Origin: Candidatus Thorarchaeota archaeon
GTDB taxonomy: Archaea; Asgardarchaeota; Thorarchaeia; Thorarchaeales; Thorarchaeaceae
Direction: 5' to 3'
Assembly: GCA_016839345.1 (NCBI GenBank)
Contig: JAEOUL010000156.1
Span: 1 to 13,654, forward strand
Length of the DNA: 13,654 nucleotides
This document shows, piece by piece, positions 1 to 6,996 of the stretch. The position numbers were made by a program, and so were the translations under genes. How positions within the stretch are numbered: the first letter of the stretch is position 1; every line of letters begins with the position of its first letter. The notes under the pieces are model-generated. The model saw nothing but the letters and a program-made list of their open reading frames with translations, did no database searches and was not told the origin of the DNA.

Positions 1-681
1 TAGACTGAAACCTCGGGAAAACCAGAGTCCCAGACCAACTGCTGGTAAGAAGAATATCACATTGACACGAATAGCTGATACAATGAATCCTTCAAGCGCA
101 GATTCTATTGGATATGGATAGAATACGTACATAATCCCTTGCATAACTATTTCACTGAGGAAACAAAGTAAAACAGTTAATTCTGGTTGTTTGTTGAAAG
201 CCCAATAGACTAAAGGGAATACAACAATTGAACCGAATAACAGAGGGATAAACCAGTTGCCAGGTCCCCAGAATGGTAGAAATCCTAACAGAATGTATTC
301 GCTCCATTCAAGATGTTGGAAATAGAGTCCTAGCAGAATTGAGCCCATATACAGGACAAGAAATGGAAAGACGTATCGAACTACCTTACGGCTGAAATAT
401 TCGCGAGTGTAGAGATCCTTGAGGTGTACTATCCCTCTGTGTTTGAAAGAGAGACCCATGTTGAATCCCATAACTATGAGAAAGAACGGAATCGAGAGCC
501 GCTCCCAAAATATGTTCTCCATTGATACTTTGATTTCCCAAGTCAGACTATGGTCCATCACAACGAAGGCGATAGCTATTGCCTTCAAGACATCAAGTTG
601 AAAATAATATGGTCTCTTCTCTTTAATCTCCTCTTCAATGGTATCATTAAAGGACTCTTGCGAAACCTCAACTTCTGTCAT
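1..681 (-). CDS. Acyltransferase family 3 membrane protein, N-terminal part (runs off left edge)
   Basis: An open frame of 227 codons runs from an ATG at 681 to the left edge with no stop, so only the N-terminal part of the gene is present. After a hydrophilic, acidic leader of about 25 residues comes the family hallmark around residues 29-45 (QLDVLKAIAIAFVVMDHS), with the His of the first membrane helix at about residue 44. It is followed by PFFLIVMGFN (about 65-74), RYVFPFLVLYMG (102-113) and GPGNWFIPLLFG (139-150). These are the successive helices of the Acyl_transf_3 family, which moves acyl groups onto sugars, lipids or other cell-surface molecules in the membrane; typical members have about 10 helices and 350-400 residues. 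The substrate cannot be predicted. A TATA-like box lies about 33 bases upstream. The gene is divergent from the MFS gene at 811. The family call is firm; the role is open. Confidence 0.85.
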   Translation of the reverse strand, partial: MTEVEVSQESFNDTIEEEIKEKRPYYFQLDVLKAIAIAFVVMDHSLTWEIKVSMENIFWERLSIPFFLIVMGFNMGLSFKHRGIVHLKDLYTREYFSRKVVRYVFPFLVLYMGSILLGLYFQHLEWSEYILLGFLPFWGPGNWFIPLLFGSIVVFPLVYWAFNKQPELTVLLCFLSEIVMQGIMYVFYPYPIESALEGFIVSAIRVNVIFFLPAVGLGLWFSRGFSL

Positions 682-710
682 AATGAATCTCAGGGGAACT
701 CCTTCATATT

Positions 711-721
711 CTACATATAAC
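711..721 (-). promoter_or_regulatory. TATA-like box for the acyltransferase gene
   Basis: On the minus strand this reads GTTATATGTAG. It lies 30-40 bases before the ATG at 681, a distance that would give a very short leader or a leaderless mRNA, as is common in archaea. The 129-base gap to the divergent MFS gene shows no equally clear box for the plus strand. Inference from sequence only. Confidence 0.4.
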
Positions 722-810
722 AAGCTGTTTACGCATGACCTTCTCCTATCCGGCACAGACTTAAGCATGTTGAAGACGAACGAAAATTCAATTTAGCAGG
801 AAGTAACTCA

Positions 811-2034
811 ATGGGACTAAGAGACCGTGCTGTCACAGCAGTTTACTTGGCTTATTCAATCCAAGCTATGGCACAAGCGATTATCTGGCAGTGGCAGACA
901 TTCTTTGTTAAACATGGGTTATTTGTTGAAGATTTTCTCATTCTTACATTAGCGTACTCTGCACCAGCATTCGTTGTGATGATAACGACAAATGCTTGGG
1001 GATCAATATCAGACCGTATTGGTCGTCGAAAACCCTTCATGATTATTGGATTCTTGGGTTATGCAATAACGTTCTTCTTCTACTCTATTGTGACCGATGT
1101 TATTCAGTTTGTATTTGTAGGTATAGTAGGTGCTATCTTCTCGTCTGCAGCACTTCCAATGGGTCAAGCACACTTGACTACTAACACTGAAAGAAAAGGT
1201 GAACGTCTAGGTTTCTTCCTAGCTGCACAATCTGGTGGGTGGTTCTTTGGAGCACTTGGCAGTGGAATTGTGTATGATATCATAGGAATGCGTTCGCTGT
1301 TTTTGCTTGGCGCAATTCTTGGCATTCTAGCTACTGGAAGCTGCGTGATATATGTTCGAGATATTCCCTTCGAGTTCAAGAAGAGAGAAGATGGAAAAGG
1401 TCTCAGAGAACTAATACGAATTCCAGGAATGGGTCATTTAGTCAGTGCTGTTGGTCTAAGTCAAATTGGTATGAATGCTGTATCATATGTAATGGCTATA
1501 ATCGTCGTAGATGAGTTGGGTGGACTTACTTCATATGTGGGCTTTGCCAATTCTGGAGCTACACTAGTTGCAGTCCTAATCACCGGGCACATTGGGCGGA
1601 TTGTTGATAGAAAGGGACCTGTGAAGGTATTGATATCAGCTTTCGCGGCTTACTCTTTCTTTTCAATGGGCTTCGCGATTGTAACAGATCCGATAGTAGC
1701 TTGCATACTTTGGGCGTTCCCAATATATGCGCTCTCATCGACTGCTACGAGTGCACTAGCAGCTTGCATAACTAATGAAGATGAACGAGGTAGAGCAATG
1801 TCACTCATCTATGGTGCTCAGAATACAGGAACATTTGCAGGACCAATAATTGGAGGTCTCTTTGCACAATTTCTATTTGGAGTAGCCCAGCCTATCTCAT
1901 GGCTGAACATGACATTCAATATTGTCGCATTATTAATTGGTATCTCACTGTTTAGAATTGTAGGAAGTGGTCAATCTACGGACATACATGTTAAAGAGGA
2001 AACTGAACAAACTGATTTAGACTATGAATCTTGA
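811..2034 (+). CDS. Major facilitator superfamily (MFS) transporter
   Basis: 407 residues, the usual length for a 12-helix MFS carrier. The protein is strongly hydrophobic with two similar halves. The first intracellular loop carries the MFS signature GSISDRIGRRKPF (residues 64-76), and the equivalent loop of the second half carries GRIVDRKGPVKVL (262-274). The glycine-rich AAQSGGWFFGALGSG stretch (138-152) suits helix 5. The C-terminal tail (about 385-407) is acidic and probably cytoplasmic. These carriers move small solutes across the cytoplasmic membrane using an ion gradient; the substrate and direction cannot be read from sequence. The ATG at 811 follows a weak GCAGGAAG stretch. The C45-type hydrolase gene starts 26 bases after this stop on the same strand, so the two are probably co-transcribed, which hints that the transported molecule may be a substrate or product of that hydrolase. 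This link is inference. Confidence 0.9.
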   Translation: MGLRDRAVTAVYLAYSIQAMAQAIIWQWQTFFVKHGLFVEDFLILTLAYSAPAFVVMITTNAWGSISDRIGRRKPFMIIGFLGYAITFFFYSIVTDVIQFVFVGIVGAIFSSAALPMGQAHLTTNTERKGERLGFFLAAQSGGWFFGALGSGIVYDIIGMRSLFLLGAILGILATGSCVIYVRDIPFEFKKREDGKGLRELIRIPGMGHLVSAVGLSQIGMNAVSYVMAIIVVDELGGLTSYVGFANSGATLVAVLITGHIGRIVDRKGPVKVLISAFAAYSFFSMGFAIVTDPIVACILWAFPIYALSSTATSALAACITNEDERGRAMSLIYGAQNTGTFAGPIIGGLFAQFLFGVAQPISWLNMTFNIVALLIGISLFRIVGSGQSTDIHVKEETEQTDLDYES

Positions 2035-2060
2035 TATGAAAAGTCCACGAGTTTCTAACC

Positions 2061-2903
2061 ATGGTTGATGGATGTACTGCAGGAGCAAAGATCCTAGGAA
2101 ACAGATTTTACCTTCTCAAGAACCGCGATCTAATTTGGGGCGGATTCAGAGATTCTGTTATCTGTGATTCAAATACTTTCTTTGTAACAGGAGTGAATGT
2201 AAGTAATGGTGAGGCTTGTGGTGCATCATTTGGATTCAACAGATCAGGTTTGGCAGGCTGCAATACTACAGTTCTCGTGACTTCAGATGAAGCATACGAT
2301 TCACTTCTTGAAAGGATTCTCAGAGAGACAAAGACAATCGTGGATGCCTTTGAGCTTGTCCAAGCAGACCTTGAGAGTGGCAATAGATATCAGTGGTGTA
2401 ATTTTGTGTTGGCTTCTCCAGATGGAGTAGGTGTAATCGAAATTGGAGATGGTATTGCAGTTCTTGAGCAGGACCCAATAATGATCACTCGTACCAATCA
2501 TCATCTGATATTACCAACAGCAGATATTCTCCGGCGAGTATCCTTAGCTGAACGTGAAGCAGGTGGACCCATCATTACAAGCCAGCGTCGTAGGCAGCAA
2601 TCTGCGAAACTACTTTCTGATGCAACTTCGATGATGGATATGACTCAACTACTCAGTACCCACCACAGTGATAGGGGATTTGAATCTATATGCCGACATC
2701 GATCATCAAATCCTCGAGCTGATCCATACCTAGGTGAAACAGTATACAGCTATATTGCTGAGGTTTCGTGGATTGATTCAGATAGTCTTGAGTTTAGGAT
2801 TAAAGTAGCAGCGGGTAATCCGTGTACAAGTACCTATGATGAGTTTCTTGTTGATTTTGATTCACCCGAGAGTAAGTATAGTATTCTCAAGAATTTCCCA
2901 TAG
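2061..2903 (+). CDS. Ntn hydrolase of the peptidase C45 / acyl-CoA:6-APA acyltransferase type
   Basis: 280 residues. The ATG at 2061 is effectively fixed, since an in-frame TGA lies 24 bases upstream. The N-terminus is MVDG followed by Cys5. In C45-type N-terminal-nucleophile enzymes a Gly-Cys bond is cleaved autocatalytically to expose the nucleophilic Cys, so here only four residues would be removed. Supporting marks are KNRDL (20-24), FGFNRSGLAGCN (57-68), NFVLASPDGVGVIEI (114-128) and TRTNHH (143-148), the last resembling the TNH motif of this family. Such enzymes hydrolyse or transfer amide-linked acyl groups (for example on amino acids, small peptides or beta-lactams). There is no signal peptide or membrane helix, so it is probably cytoplasmic. 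It directly follows the MFS gene. The exact reaction is unknown; a choloylglycine-hydrolase-like or other Ntn fold is the main alternative. Confidence 0.65.
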   Translation: MVDGCTAGAKILGNRFYLLKNRDLIWGGFRDSVICDSNTFFVTGVNVSNGEACGASFGFNRSGLAGCNTTVLVTSDEAYDSLLERILRETKTIVDAFELVQADLESGNRYQWCNFVLASPDGVGVIEIGDGIAVLEQDPIMITRTNHHLILPTADILRRVSLAEREAGGPIITSQRRRQQSAKLLSDATSMMDMTQLLSTHHSDRGFESICRHRSSNPRADPYLGETVYSYIAEVSWIDSDSLEFRIKVAAGNPCTSTYDEFLVDFDSPESKYSILKNFP

Positions 2904-2949
2904 GAATCGAGTGATATTTCAGTCATAGTTCCCATTAATTCTATCGGAT

Positions 2950-2967
2950 GAAGTGATTGTTTACTTC
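2950..2967. terminator. Hairpin at convergent gene junction (loop AAACAATC)
   Basis: On the minus strand the sequence is GAAGT-AAACAATC-ACTTC: five-base arms and an eight-base loop. The 5' arm and first loop bases overlap the TAA stop of the amidohydrolase (2963-2961). It sits in the gap between the convergent C45-type gene and the amidohydrolase, where a bidirectional 3' element would be expected. The arms are short, so the hairpin alone is weak; the identical loop at 8339-8346 makes it more interesting. Termination role is inference. Confidence 0.35.
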
Positions 2968-4148
2968 TTCAATGGTATGGTCTTCCCTTCAATGAAAACC
3001 TGCTCAACCTTGCTGTAGAAATCAAATGGATCTCCAGACCAGATAACAATGTCAGCATCCTTACCCTTTTCAAATGACCCAACTCGATCATCAATCTTGA
3101 GTATCTCAGCTGCATTAATAGTGACACACTTGAGAGCATCTTCTTTACTCATCCCTTCTTTAATGACATTCATTGGTAGAATCGGAAAGTAATTCATGGG
3201 AGTGAGTGAGTCTGTTTGAAGTGCAACCTTGACACCCGCTTTGTGCAATTCAACAATGGTTTGAAATCCTCGTTCGCGAGTTTCTGGTTTAGTTGTCCAG
3301 AATAAGGTTGGACCTATAACAGCTGGAAAACCGGATTTAGCGATCAATTTAGGAACCTTGTGACCCTCAGTACAGTGGATTAAAACCACGTCAATATCGA
3401 ATTCTTTTGCAATCCTAATCACTGTAGCAATGTCGTCTGCTCTATGTGCATGTGCATGAATTGGTAGCTCTCGATTGATGACTCTGATGAGTGTTTCTAG
3501 ACCGAGGTCTCTCTTTGGTGGGTTTGGGGGAGTTTCTCCTTTCTTCTTTGCTTCCTCAGCCTTCTCCAAATATGCCTGCAGTTCTCTCTTATGATTCTGA
3601 GCATCTACCAATGCCATTCGGAGAAGTGCAGCAATGCCCATTCGAGTTGAAGGAGTTCTTTTCTCCGCTCCATGAATTCTTTTTGGATTCTCACCAAATG
3701 CTACCTTCAACCCTGAAGGTGATTTCACAATCATGTCATCAACAATAGCTGCTCCAGTGGGTTTGATAACAAATGATTCACCTGAAATCACATTTGCTGA
3801 ACCGGGTCCCGTGTTTATGCAAGTAACACCGCCAATCAGCAATTGTTTCAATGAGGGCTCGTCTGGGTTGAATGAATCAATACCTCTCATCTCTGGAGCT
3901 ATAGGCTTAGTCATCTCGTTTCCGTCAGTACCAGCCCAACCGATAGATCCATCAAATAGTCCCTGATGTGTGTGGGCATCAATCATTCCCGGGACAACAT
4001 ATTTTCCCTTTGCATCTATAGTTCTCGTGCCACTGGGTACTGTAATGTTCTTTCCAACTTCTTTGATTTTATCGTTGAAAAGAATGGTACCATTTTTTAT
4101 TAAACCATTAACAGGACAAAGAATTGTAGCATTGATGATTGCTTTCAC
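2961..4148 (-). CDS. Metal-dependent amidohydrolase (imidazolonepropionase-like)
   Basis: 395 residues with the full amidohydrolase layout. An N-terminal beta domain runs to PGMIDAHTH (53-61), whose H59/H61 are the first metal ligands. The barrel has PIHAHAHRADD (229-239), VLIHCTEGHK (255-264) and the catalytic Asp in LQTDS (D313). It closes with the usual GSFEKGKDADIVIWSGDP (357-374). GENPK (152-156) and the STRMG box (167-171) fit COG1228-type enzymes, which hydrolyse cyclic or linear C-N bonds in imidazolones, peptides or related compounds. The precise substrate is not predictable. No signal peptide is seen. The start is a GTG at 4148 with GGTGGT six bases upstream (4155-4160), which supports this unusual start. 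The gene is convergent with the C45-type hydrolase and lies 60 bases downstream of the citrate-synthase-like relic; whether it shares that transcript or has its own weak AT-rich promoter is unclear. Confidence 0.87.
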   Translation of the reverse strand: MKAIINATILCPVNGLIKNGTILFNDKIKEVGKNITVPSGTRTIDAKGKYVVPGMIDAHTHQGLFDGSIGWAGTDGNEMTKPIAPEMRGIDSFNPDEPSLKQLLIGGVTCINTGPGSANVISGESFVIKPTGAAIVDDMIVKSPSGLKVAFGENPKRIHGAEKRTPSTRMGIAALLRMALVDAQNHKRELQAYLEKAEEAKKKGETPPNPPKRDLGLETLIRVINRELPIHAHAHRADDIATVIRIAKEFDIDVVLIHCTEGHKVPKLIAKSGFPAVIGPTLFWTTKPETRERGFQTIVELHKAGVKVALQTDSLTPMNYFPILPMNVIKEGMSKEDALKCVTINAAEILKIDDRVGSFEKGKDADIVIWSGDPFDFYSKVEQVFIEGKTIPLKK

Positions 4149-4184
4149 GACATTACCACCATAGCTTGATTTCTCCGATGATTT

Positions 4185-4199
4185 AAGAAAAATCTTCTT
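4185..4199 (-). terminator. Short hairpin with T-rich tract between relic and amidohydrolase
   Basis: Minus-strand sequence AAGAAGATTTTTCTT contains a five-base inverted repeat and a T5 run about 10 bases after the stop of the citrate-synthase-like relic. Archaeal termination often depends on T-rich tracts, so this may end transcripts coming from GAPDH or the relic before the amidohydrolase. The arms are short and AT-only except for one G-C pair, hence low confidence. Confidence 0.3.
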
Positions 4200-4208
4200 A
4201 TCTAGTGT

Positions 4209-4460
4209 TCATTCTTCAAGATTGTGTGCCATCAACCCAGCTGATCGAGAAACAGCAAAGAGAGAGGTATTTAGTTCAGGAGGAAATCCAAATGAAACAT
4301 ATACTGCTACATTGTAGGGCTCGATATTCGGAGAAGCATCAATCCTATTATACTTCGAAAGGAGTGGCCAATCTTCCTTTACCACTGCTTCTGATAAGTG
4401 GATAAGCCACTCGTCACGAGTCTTCATAGTACGTCGTTTCAATATTTGTTGAAAGGTCAA
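4209..4460 (-). pseudogene. Citrate-synthase-like C-terminal fragment (probable gene relic)
   Basis: This 83-codon frame ends with a stretch that resembles the C-terminal domain of citrate synthase. SPNIEPYNVAVYVSFGFPPE matches the family's YPNVDFYSGxVYxxLGxP region, and NTSLFAVSRSAGLMAHNLEE matches xTPIFAxSRxxGWxAHxxEQ, including the conserved Arg and the AH pair. Citrate synthases have about 370-430 residues; here everything upstream is missing and a TGA comes just where the NRLIRPR tail should follow. The stretch before the match (DEWLIHLSEAVVKED) fits the preceding helix of the same domain. The frame begins with a TTG at 4460. A better start, ATG at 4479 with GAGGA eight bases before it, is one base out of frame and ends at 4414, so a frameshift may also have occurred. 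It lies between GAPDH and the amidohydrolase. No catalytic His or Asp region survives, so citrate synthase activity is not expected. A small functional protein is a less likely alternative. Confidence 0.55.
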
Positions 4461-4508
4461 TCCTACTTGCTGGCTCCATTAGAGTTGTCCTCTAAGAAAG
4501 AGAAAGAT

Positions 4509-4531
4509 GAGTTCCTCATTCTGAGGAACTC
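4509..4531 (-). terminator. Perfect 10-bp hairpin just after GAPDH
   Basis: GAGTTCCTCA and TGAGGAACTC form a perfect 10-bp stem around a three-base loop, beginning eight bases past the GAPDH stop. On the minus strand it is followed by the pyrimidine-rich ATCTTTCTCTTTCTTAG. It looks like a terminator or a stabilising 3' hairpin that separates GAPDH from the downstream relic and amidohydrolase. Confidence 0.65.
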
Positions 4532-4539
4532 GTCTAAAA

Positions 4540-5550
4540 TTACATTTTCTTTCCAATCACTTCAGCAAGATCAGCTAAACGATGGCTATATCCAGCTTCA
4601 TTATCGTACCAACCCACTACTTTGACAAGGTTACCAATAACCTTGGTAAGCAATGAATCGAAACTGCATGAGTGGGGGTCTCCGATAAAGTCTGAAGAAA
4701 CCAATGGCTCTTCGAGGTATGCTAGATATGGAGCAAGACTCCCAGTCGTGGAGGCCTTCTTGAAGGCTTCATTGACAGTATCTGCTGAGACTTCTTCCGC
4801 AACGATGACATTCATGTCTACAACTGAAGCATCCATTACTGGCACTCTAAATGCCATTCCATCGAGTTTTCCTGCAGCCTTTGGATAAACTAGACCGATT
4901 GCAGTTGCTGCGCCTGTTGAAGTAGGAATTATGTTCCAGCAAGCGGCTCGAGCTCGTCTCATATCCTTGTGAGGTCCATCAAGCATGACTTGATCATTAG
5001 TAACTGCGTGAATCGTAGTCATCTGCCCTCTCTCAATTTCAAACGCCTCATCTAGGACTTTTACCAATGGTGCTAGACAATTTGTAGTACAAGATGCATT
5101 TGAGATAACATCATGTTTCGCAGGATCATAATCATCATCATTAACACCCGGAACTACTGTGATCATATCACCGCCTTTACCGGGAGCACTAATGATAACT
5201 TTCTTAGCTCCAGCTGAGATGTGCTTCTTTGCATCGTCAAGGTTTCTGAAAAGTCCAGTTGATTCTATGACAATATCAACATCAAGATCTTTCCAAGGAA
5301 GCTTTGCAGGGTCACGTTCAGAGAGAACTTCAATCTTATCCCCATTCACAGTAATGCTTCCTGTTCCTGCTTCAACAGTCCCATCGAAACGACCCATAAC
5401 TGTATCATATTTCATTAAGTGAGCAAGGGTTGTTTCGCTTGTGAGATCATTTGCTGCAACAATGTCAAATCCCTTCTTCGTTTCTAGGATAGCTCGCAAA
5501 AAACCACGACCTATCCTTCCAAATCCGTTAATACCAACACGAATTGTCAT
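4540..5550 (-). CDS. gap: Glyceraldehyde-3-phosphate dehydrogenase, class I (bacterial/eukaryotic type), NAD-dependent
   Basis: 336 residues, the normal length. The protein opens with GINGFGRIGR (6-15), the Rossmann dinucleotide loop. AANDL (32-36) places an Asp after strand 2, typical of NAD rather than NADP use. The catalytic Cys is C154 in SNASCTTNCLAP (150-161), and the activating His is H181 in MTTIHAVT. STG (211-213) and GMAFRVP (231-237) form the phosphate sites, and WYDNEAGYS (314-322) closes the catalytic domain. It oxidises glyceraldehyde-3-phosphate to 1,3-bisphosphoglycerate in glycolysis, or the reverse, in the cytoplasm. It is not the archaeal class II enzyme, so bacterial ancestry by transfer is possible. 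Odd point: the usual STGAAKAVG reads STGAATAIG here. The ATG at 5550 has AGGTGG upstream (5563-5558), and a TATA-like box lies about 50 bases upstream, so the gene probably has its own promoter behind the MFS gene. Confidence 0.95.
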   Translation of the reverse strand: MTIRVGINGFGRIGRGFLRAILETKKGFDIVAANDLTSETTLAHLMKYDTVMGRFDGTVEAGTGSITVNGDKIEVLSERDPAKLPWKDLDVDIVIESTGLFRNLDDAKKHISAGAKKVIISAPGKGGDMITVVPGVNDDDYDPAKHDVISNASCTTNCLAPLVKVLDEAFEIERGQMTTIHAVTNDQVMLDGPHKDMRRARAACWNIIPTSTGAATAIGLVYPKAAGKLDGMAFRVPVMDASVVDMNVIVAEEVSADTVNEAFKKASTTGSLAPYLAYLEEPLVSSDFIGDPHSCSFDSLLTKVIGNLVKVVGWYDNEAGYSHRLADLAEVIGKKM

Positions 5551-5598
5551 TCATCTACCACCTATGGTGTGTTTGTACGTTTGAGAGGATAAAGCTTC

Positions 5599-5606
5599 GA
5601 TATATC
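5599..5606 (-). promoter_or_regulatory. TATA-like box for GAPDH
   Basis: The perfect palindrome GATATATC, preceded on the minus strand by AAA, lies in the 61-base gap between the upstream MFS stop and the GAPDH ATG at 5550. A start site about 25 bases downstream would leave a leader of roughly 20-25 bases carrying the AGGTGG ribosome-binding site. It suggests GAPDH is transcribed independently of the MFS gene. Inference from position. Confidence 0.45.
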
Positions 5607-5611
5607 TTTAC

Positions 5612-6844
5612 TCATAGAACTTCTTGTTGCTCTATCAGAGCTTGCTCATACTTTCGCATACCGTATGCATAGATTGGAACAAGAATGAATCCTGAGAGAC
5701 CCACAAGAATGAACGGAGCAGTAGGATCTAGGAAGTCCCAGAGAATCCCACCAACAAGAGGAGCAGAAAAGCGTGAGAATCCCATGACTGCTTCGAACAA
5801 TCCAAAACCTTCGCTCGCTCTCCCTTCATATGCTGTTCCAAAGACTGAGGACATTACTGTGAATGCCATAGTTGCTGTTATGGTTCCAACAGCAAAAAGA
5901 AATGCGACAATAGCAAGGTCAAATGGGTATTGAAGCATTGTGGGTATGAACACTAGCCCTAGTGTGCTTATAGCTCCCACTATAACTGCCATGGATACAA
6001 TCGCAATCTTGCTTTTATGGTCTGCAAACCTACCCATTAATCCTCCAAATACACCTTGAAGTATTCCTCCAGGCAGATATACTAGTGCGACTAGTAGAAT
6101 GTCTGTTGTGAAGACTTCCAGAATGTACAGTTCTACAAATGGAGCCAATAGAGCAGAAATGAAGGTGTCAATTGCAGCTGCGAGCACAAGTGATGCAATA
6201 CCAATCCCAATTACGCTCTTGATCATTGATTCAACAGTTGGCTCTCTACGAGCTTCAAGAGGTGGTCTGTCCCTAATGACAAGGAGTCCACCAATCAAGT
6301 TTGCGATTGCAAACATGATGAATACAGGGAACGCATTCCCTTCAAAACTTAAGAGAACAGAGAATCCAATGAATGCACCTACAACACTACCGCGGCCATT
6401 AGCAGCTTCTCGACGACCAAACGCTTCAGCACGATTTTCTGCCAATACACGTTCTGAGATTTCTGCATCACTGCCAACCCTGTAGAAGGCAGCTCCCAGA
6501 CCCCAAATCAGACTATTGAGAATCAGAAGAGTGATATTAACTAAAATTATCGAGGTTGCCATACCAAGGTATGCAATTGCTCGCATGGTTGCTCCGAAAA
6601 AGATTGATTCTCGGCGTCTACCCCTTTTTGCAATTCTGCCTGCAACAGGCGAAAAGATTGCCGCACCCAAAGTCAGTAAAGAGAAGACCAGAGCAACTTC
6701 AGTCGCACTTGCTCCCATTGAGCCATATGCAATGATGGGAATCAGAAATCCAACAAGAAAAAATCCAAGGCTACAGAAGAACGCTGAGTCATAGATGGAT
6801 TTCAAGGCTCTCCAATCGCTAGTTATTAGGGGCTCTTCAAGCAT
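5612..6844 (-). CDS. Major facilitator superfamily (MFS) transporter
   Basis: 410 residues, hydrophobic throughout, with 12 helices expected. The first-half loop signature is GRIAKRGRRRESIFFG (69-84), a variant of MFS motif A with Lys in place of the usual Asp. The second-half equivalent is GGLMGRFADHKSKI (267-280), which keeps the Asp. A conserved-looking loop YRVGSDAEISERV (121-133) and EAFGRREAANGRGSVVGAFIG (140-160) follow, as in multidrug-type MFS proteins. A charged central loop (about 190-208) separates the halves. It is unlike the MFS protein at 811-2034 in detail, so the two are not recent duplicates. The ATG at 6844 has no strong Shine-Dalgarno. The gene is divergent from the M20 peptidase, with 152 bases between them holding two dyads, so both may be controlled from this gap. 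Substrate unknown. Confidence 0.88.
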   Translation of the reverse strand: MLEEPLITSDWRALKSIYDSAFFCSLGFFLVGFLIPIIAYGSMGASATEVALVFSLLTLGAAIFSPVAGRIAKRGRRRESIFFGATMRAIAYLGMATSIILVNITLLILNSLIWGLGAAFYRVGSDAEISERVLAENRAEAFGRREAANGRGSVVGAFIGFSVLLSFEGNAFPVFIMFAIANLIGGLLVIRDRPPLEARREPTVESMIKSVIGIGIASLVLAAAIDTFISALLAPFVELYILEVFTTDILLVALVYLPGGILQGVFGGLMGRFADHKSKIAIVSMAVIVGAISTLGLVFIPTMLQYPFDLAIVAFLFAVGTITATMAFTVMSSVFGTAYEGRASEGFGLFEAVMGFSRFSAPLVGGILWDFLDPTAPFILVGLSGFILVPIYAYGMRKYEQALIEQQEVL

Positions 6845-6863
6845 TTCTCTCGATTTTTGTCTG

Positions 6864-6877
6864 CTTCACAAGTGAAG
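6864..6877. promoter_or_regulatory. Dyad CTTCAC-AA-GTGAAG upstream of the MFS gene
   Basis: Six-base perfect inverted arms separated by AA lie 20-33 bases before the MFS start at 6844, a typical position for an operator or a site over the transcription start. The AT-rich GTTTATCT on the minus strand partly overlaps it and may act as the TATA box. No regulator gene is adjacent. Functional role is inference. Confidence 0.3.
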
Positions 6878-6926
6878 ATAAACGTTCTATCTCCCCTCAT
6901 TCTCAATAATTCACTCAACTGCAATA

Positions 6927-6941
6927 CCTCAAGACTTGAGG
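6927..6941. promoter_or_regulatory. Dyad CCTCAAG-A-CTTGAGG upstream of the M20 promoter
   Basis: A perfect seven-base inverted repeat with a one-base centre sits 13 bases before the TATA-like box of the M20 gene (6955). That spacing suits an activator or repressor site. It differs in sequence from the dyad near the divergent MFS gene, so the two genes may respond to different factors. Inference only. Confidence 0.35.
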
Positions 6942-6954
6942 ACAACAATGCGAG

Positions 6955-6962
6955 GATATATT
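6955..6962 (+). promoter_or_regulatory. TATA-like box for the M20 peptidase
   Basis: GATATATT lies 35-42 bases before the ATG at 6997. A start site about 25 bases downstream would fall close to the Shine-Dalgarno, giving a short leader. It is similar to the GATATATC proposed for GAPDH. Confidence 0.4.
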
Positions 6963-6981
6963 TCGACGATTTGATGGTTCC

Positions 6982-6990
6982 AAGGAGGTG
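6982..6990 (+). promoter_or_regulatory. Strong Shine-Dalgarno AAGGAGGTG that decides the M20 start
   Basis: AAGGAGGTG ends six bases before the ATG at 6997, an ideal spacing. The in-frame GTG at 6988 lies inside this element and is therefore unlikely to be the start, although it lengthens the frame by three codons. The match to the complement of the archaeal 16S 3' end is extensive. Confidence 0.7.
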
Positions 6991-6996
6991 GTTCGA

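Noticed and set aside
760..795. Nine-codon open frame (ATG at about 769, stop TAG at 793-795) before the MFS gene, considered as a leader peptide
   Set aside because: No ribosome-binding site and no regulatory residue pattern; such short frames are expected by chance.
4205..4405. 66-codon plus-strand open frame in the gap between GAPDH and the amidohydrolase
   Set aside because: The opposite strand carries the citrate-synthase-like match; this frame shows no family resemblance and no ribosome-binding site.
6099..6485. 128-codon open frame on the plus strand
   Set aside because: It lies wholly inside the minus-strand MFS gene at 5612-6844, which has clear transporter motifs; the translation is low-complexity and looks like an antisense shadow.
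811..6844. Possibility that the two MFS genes are a recent duplication
   Set aside because: The motif A loops and surrounding helices differ throughout (GSISDRIGRRKPF versus GRIAKRGRRRES); only general family features are shared.
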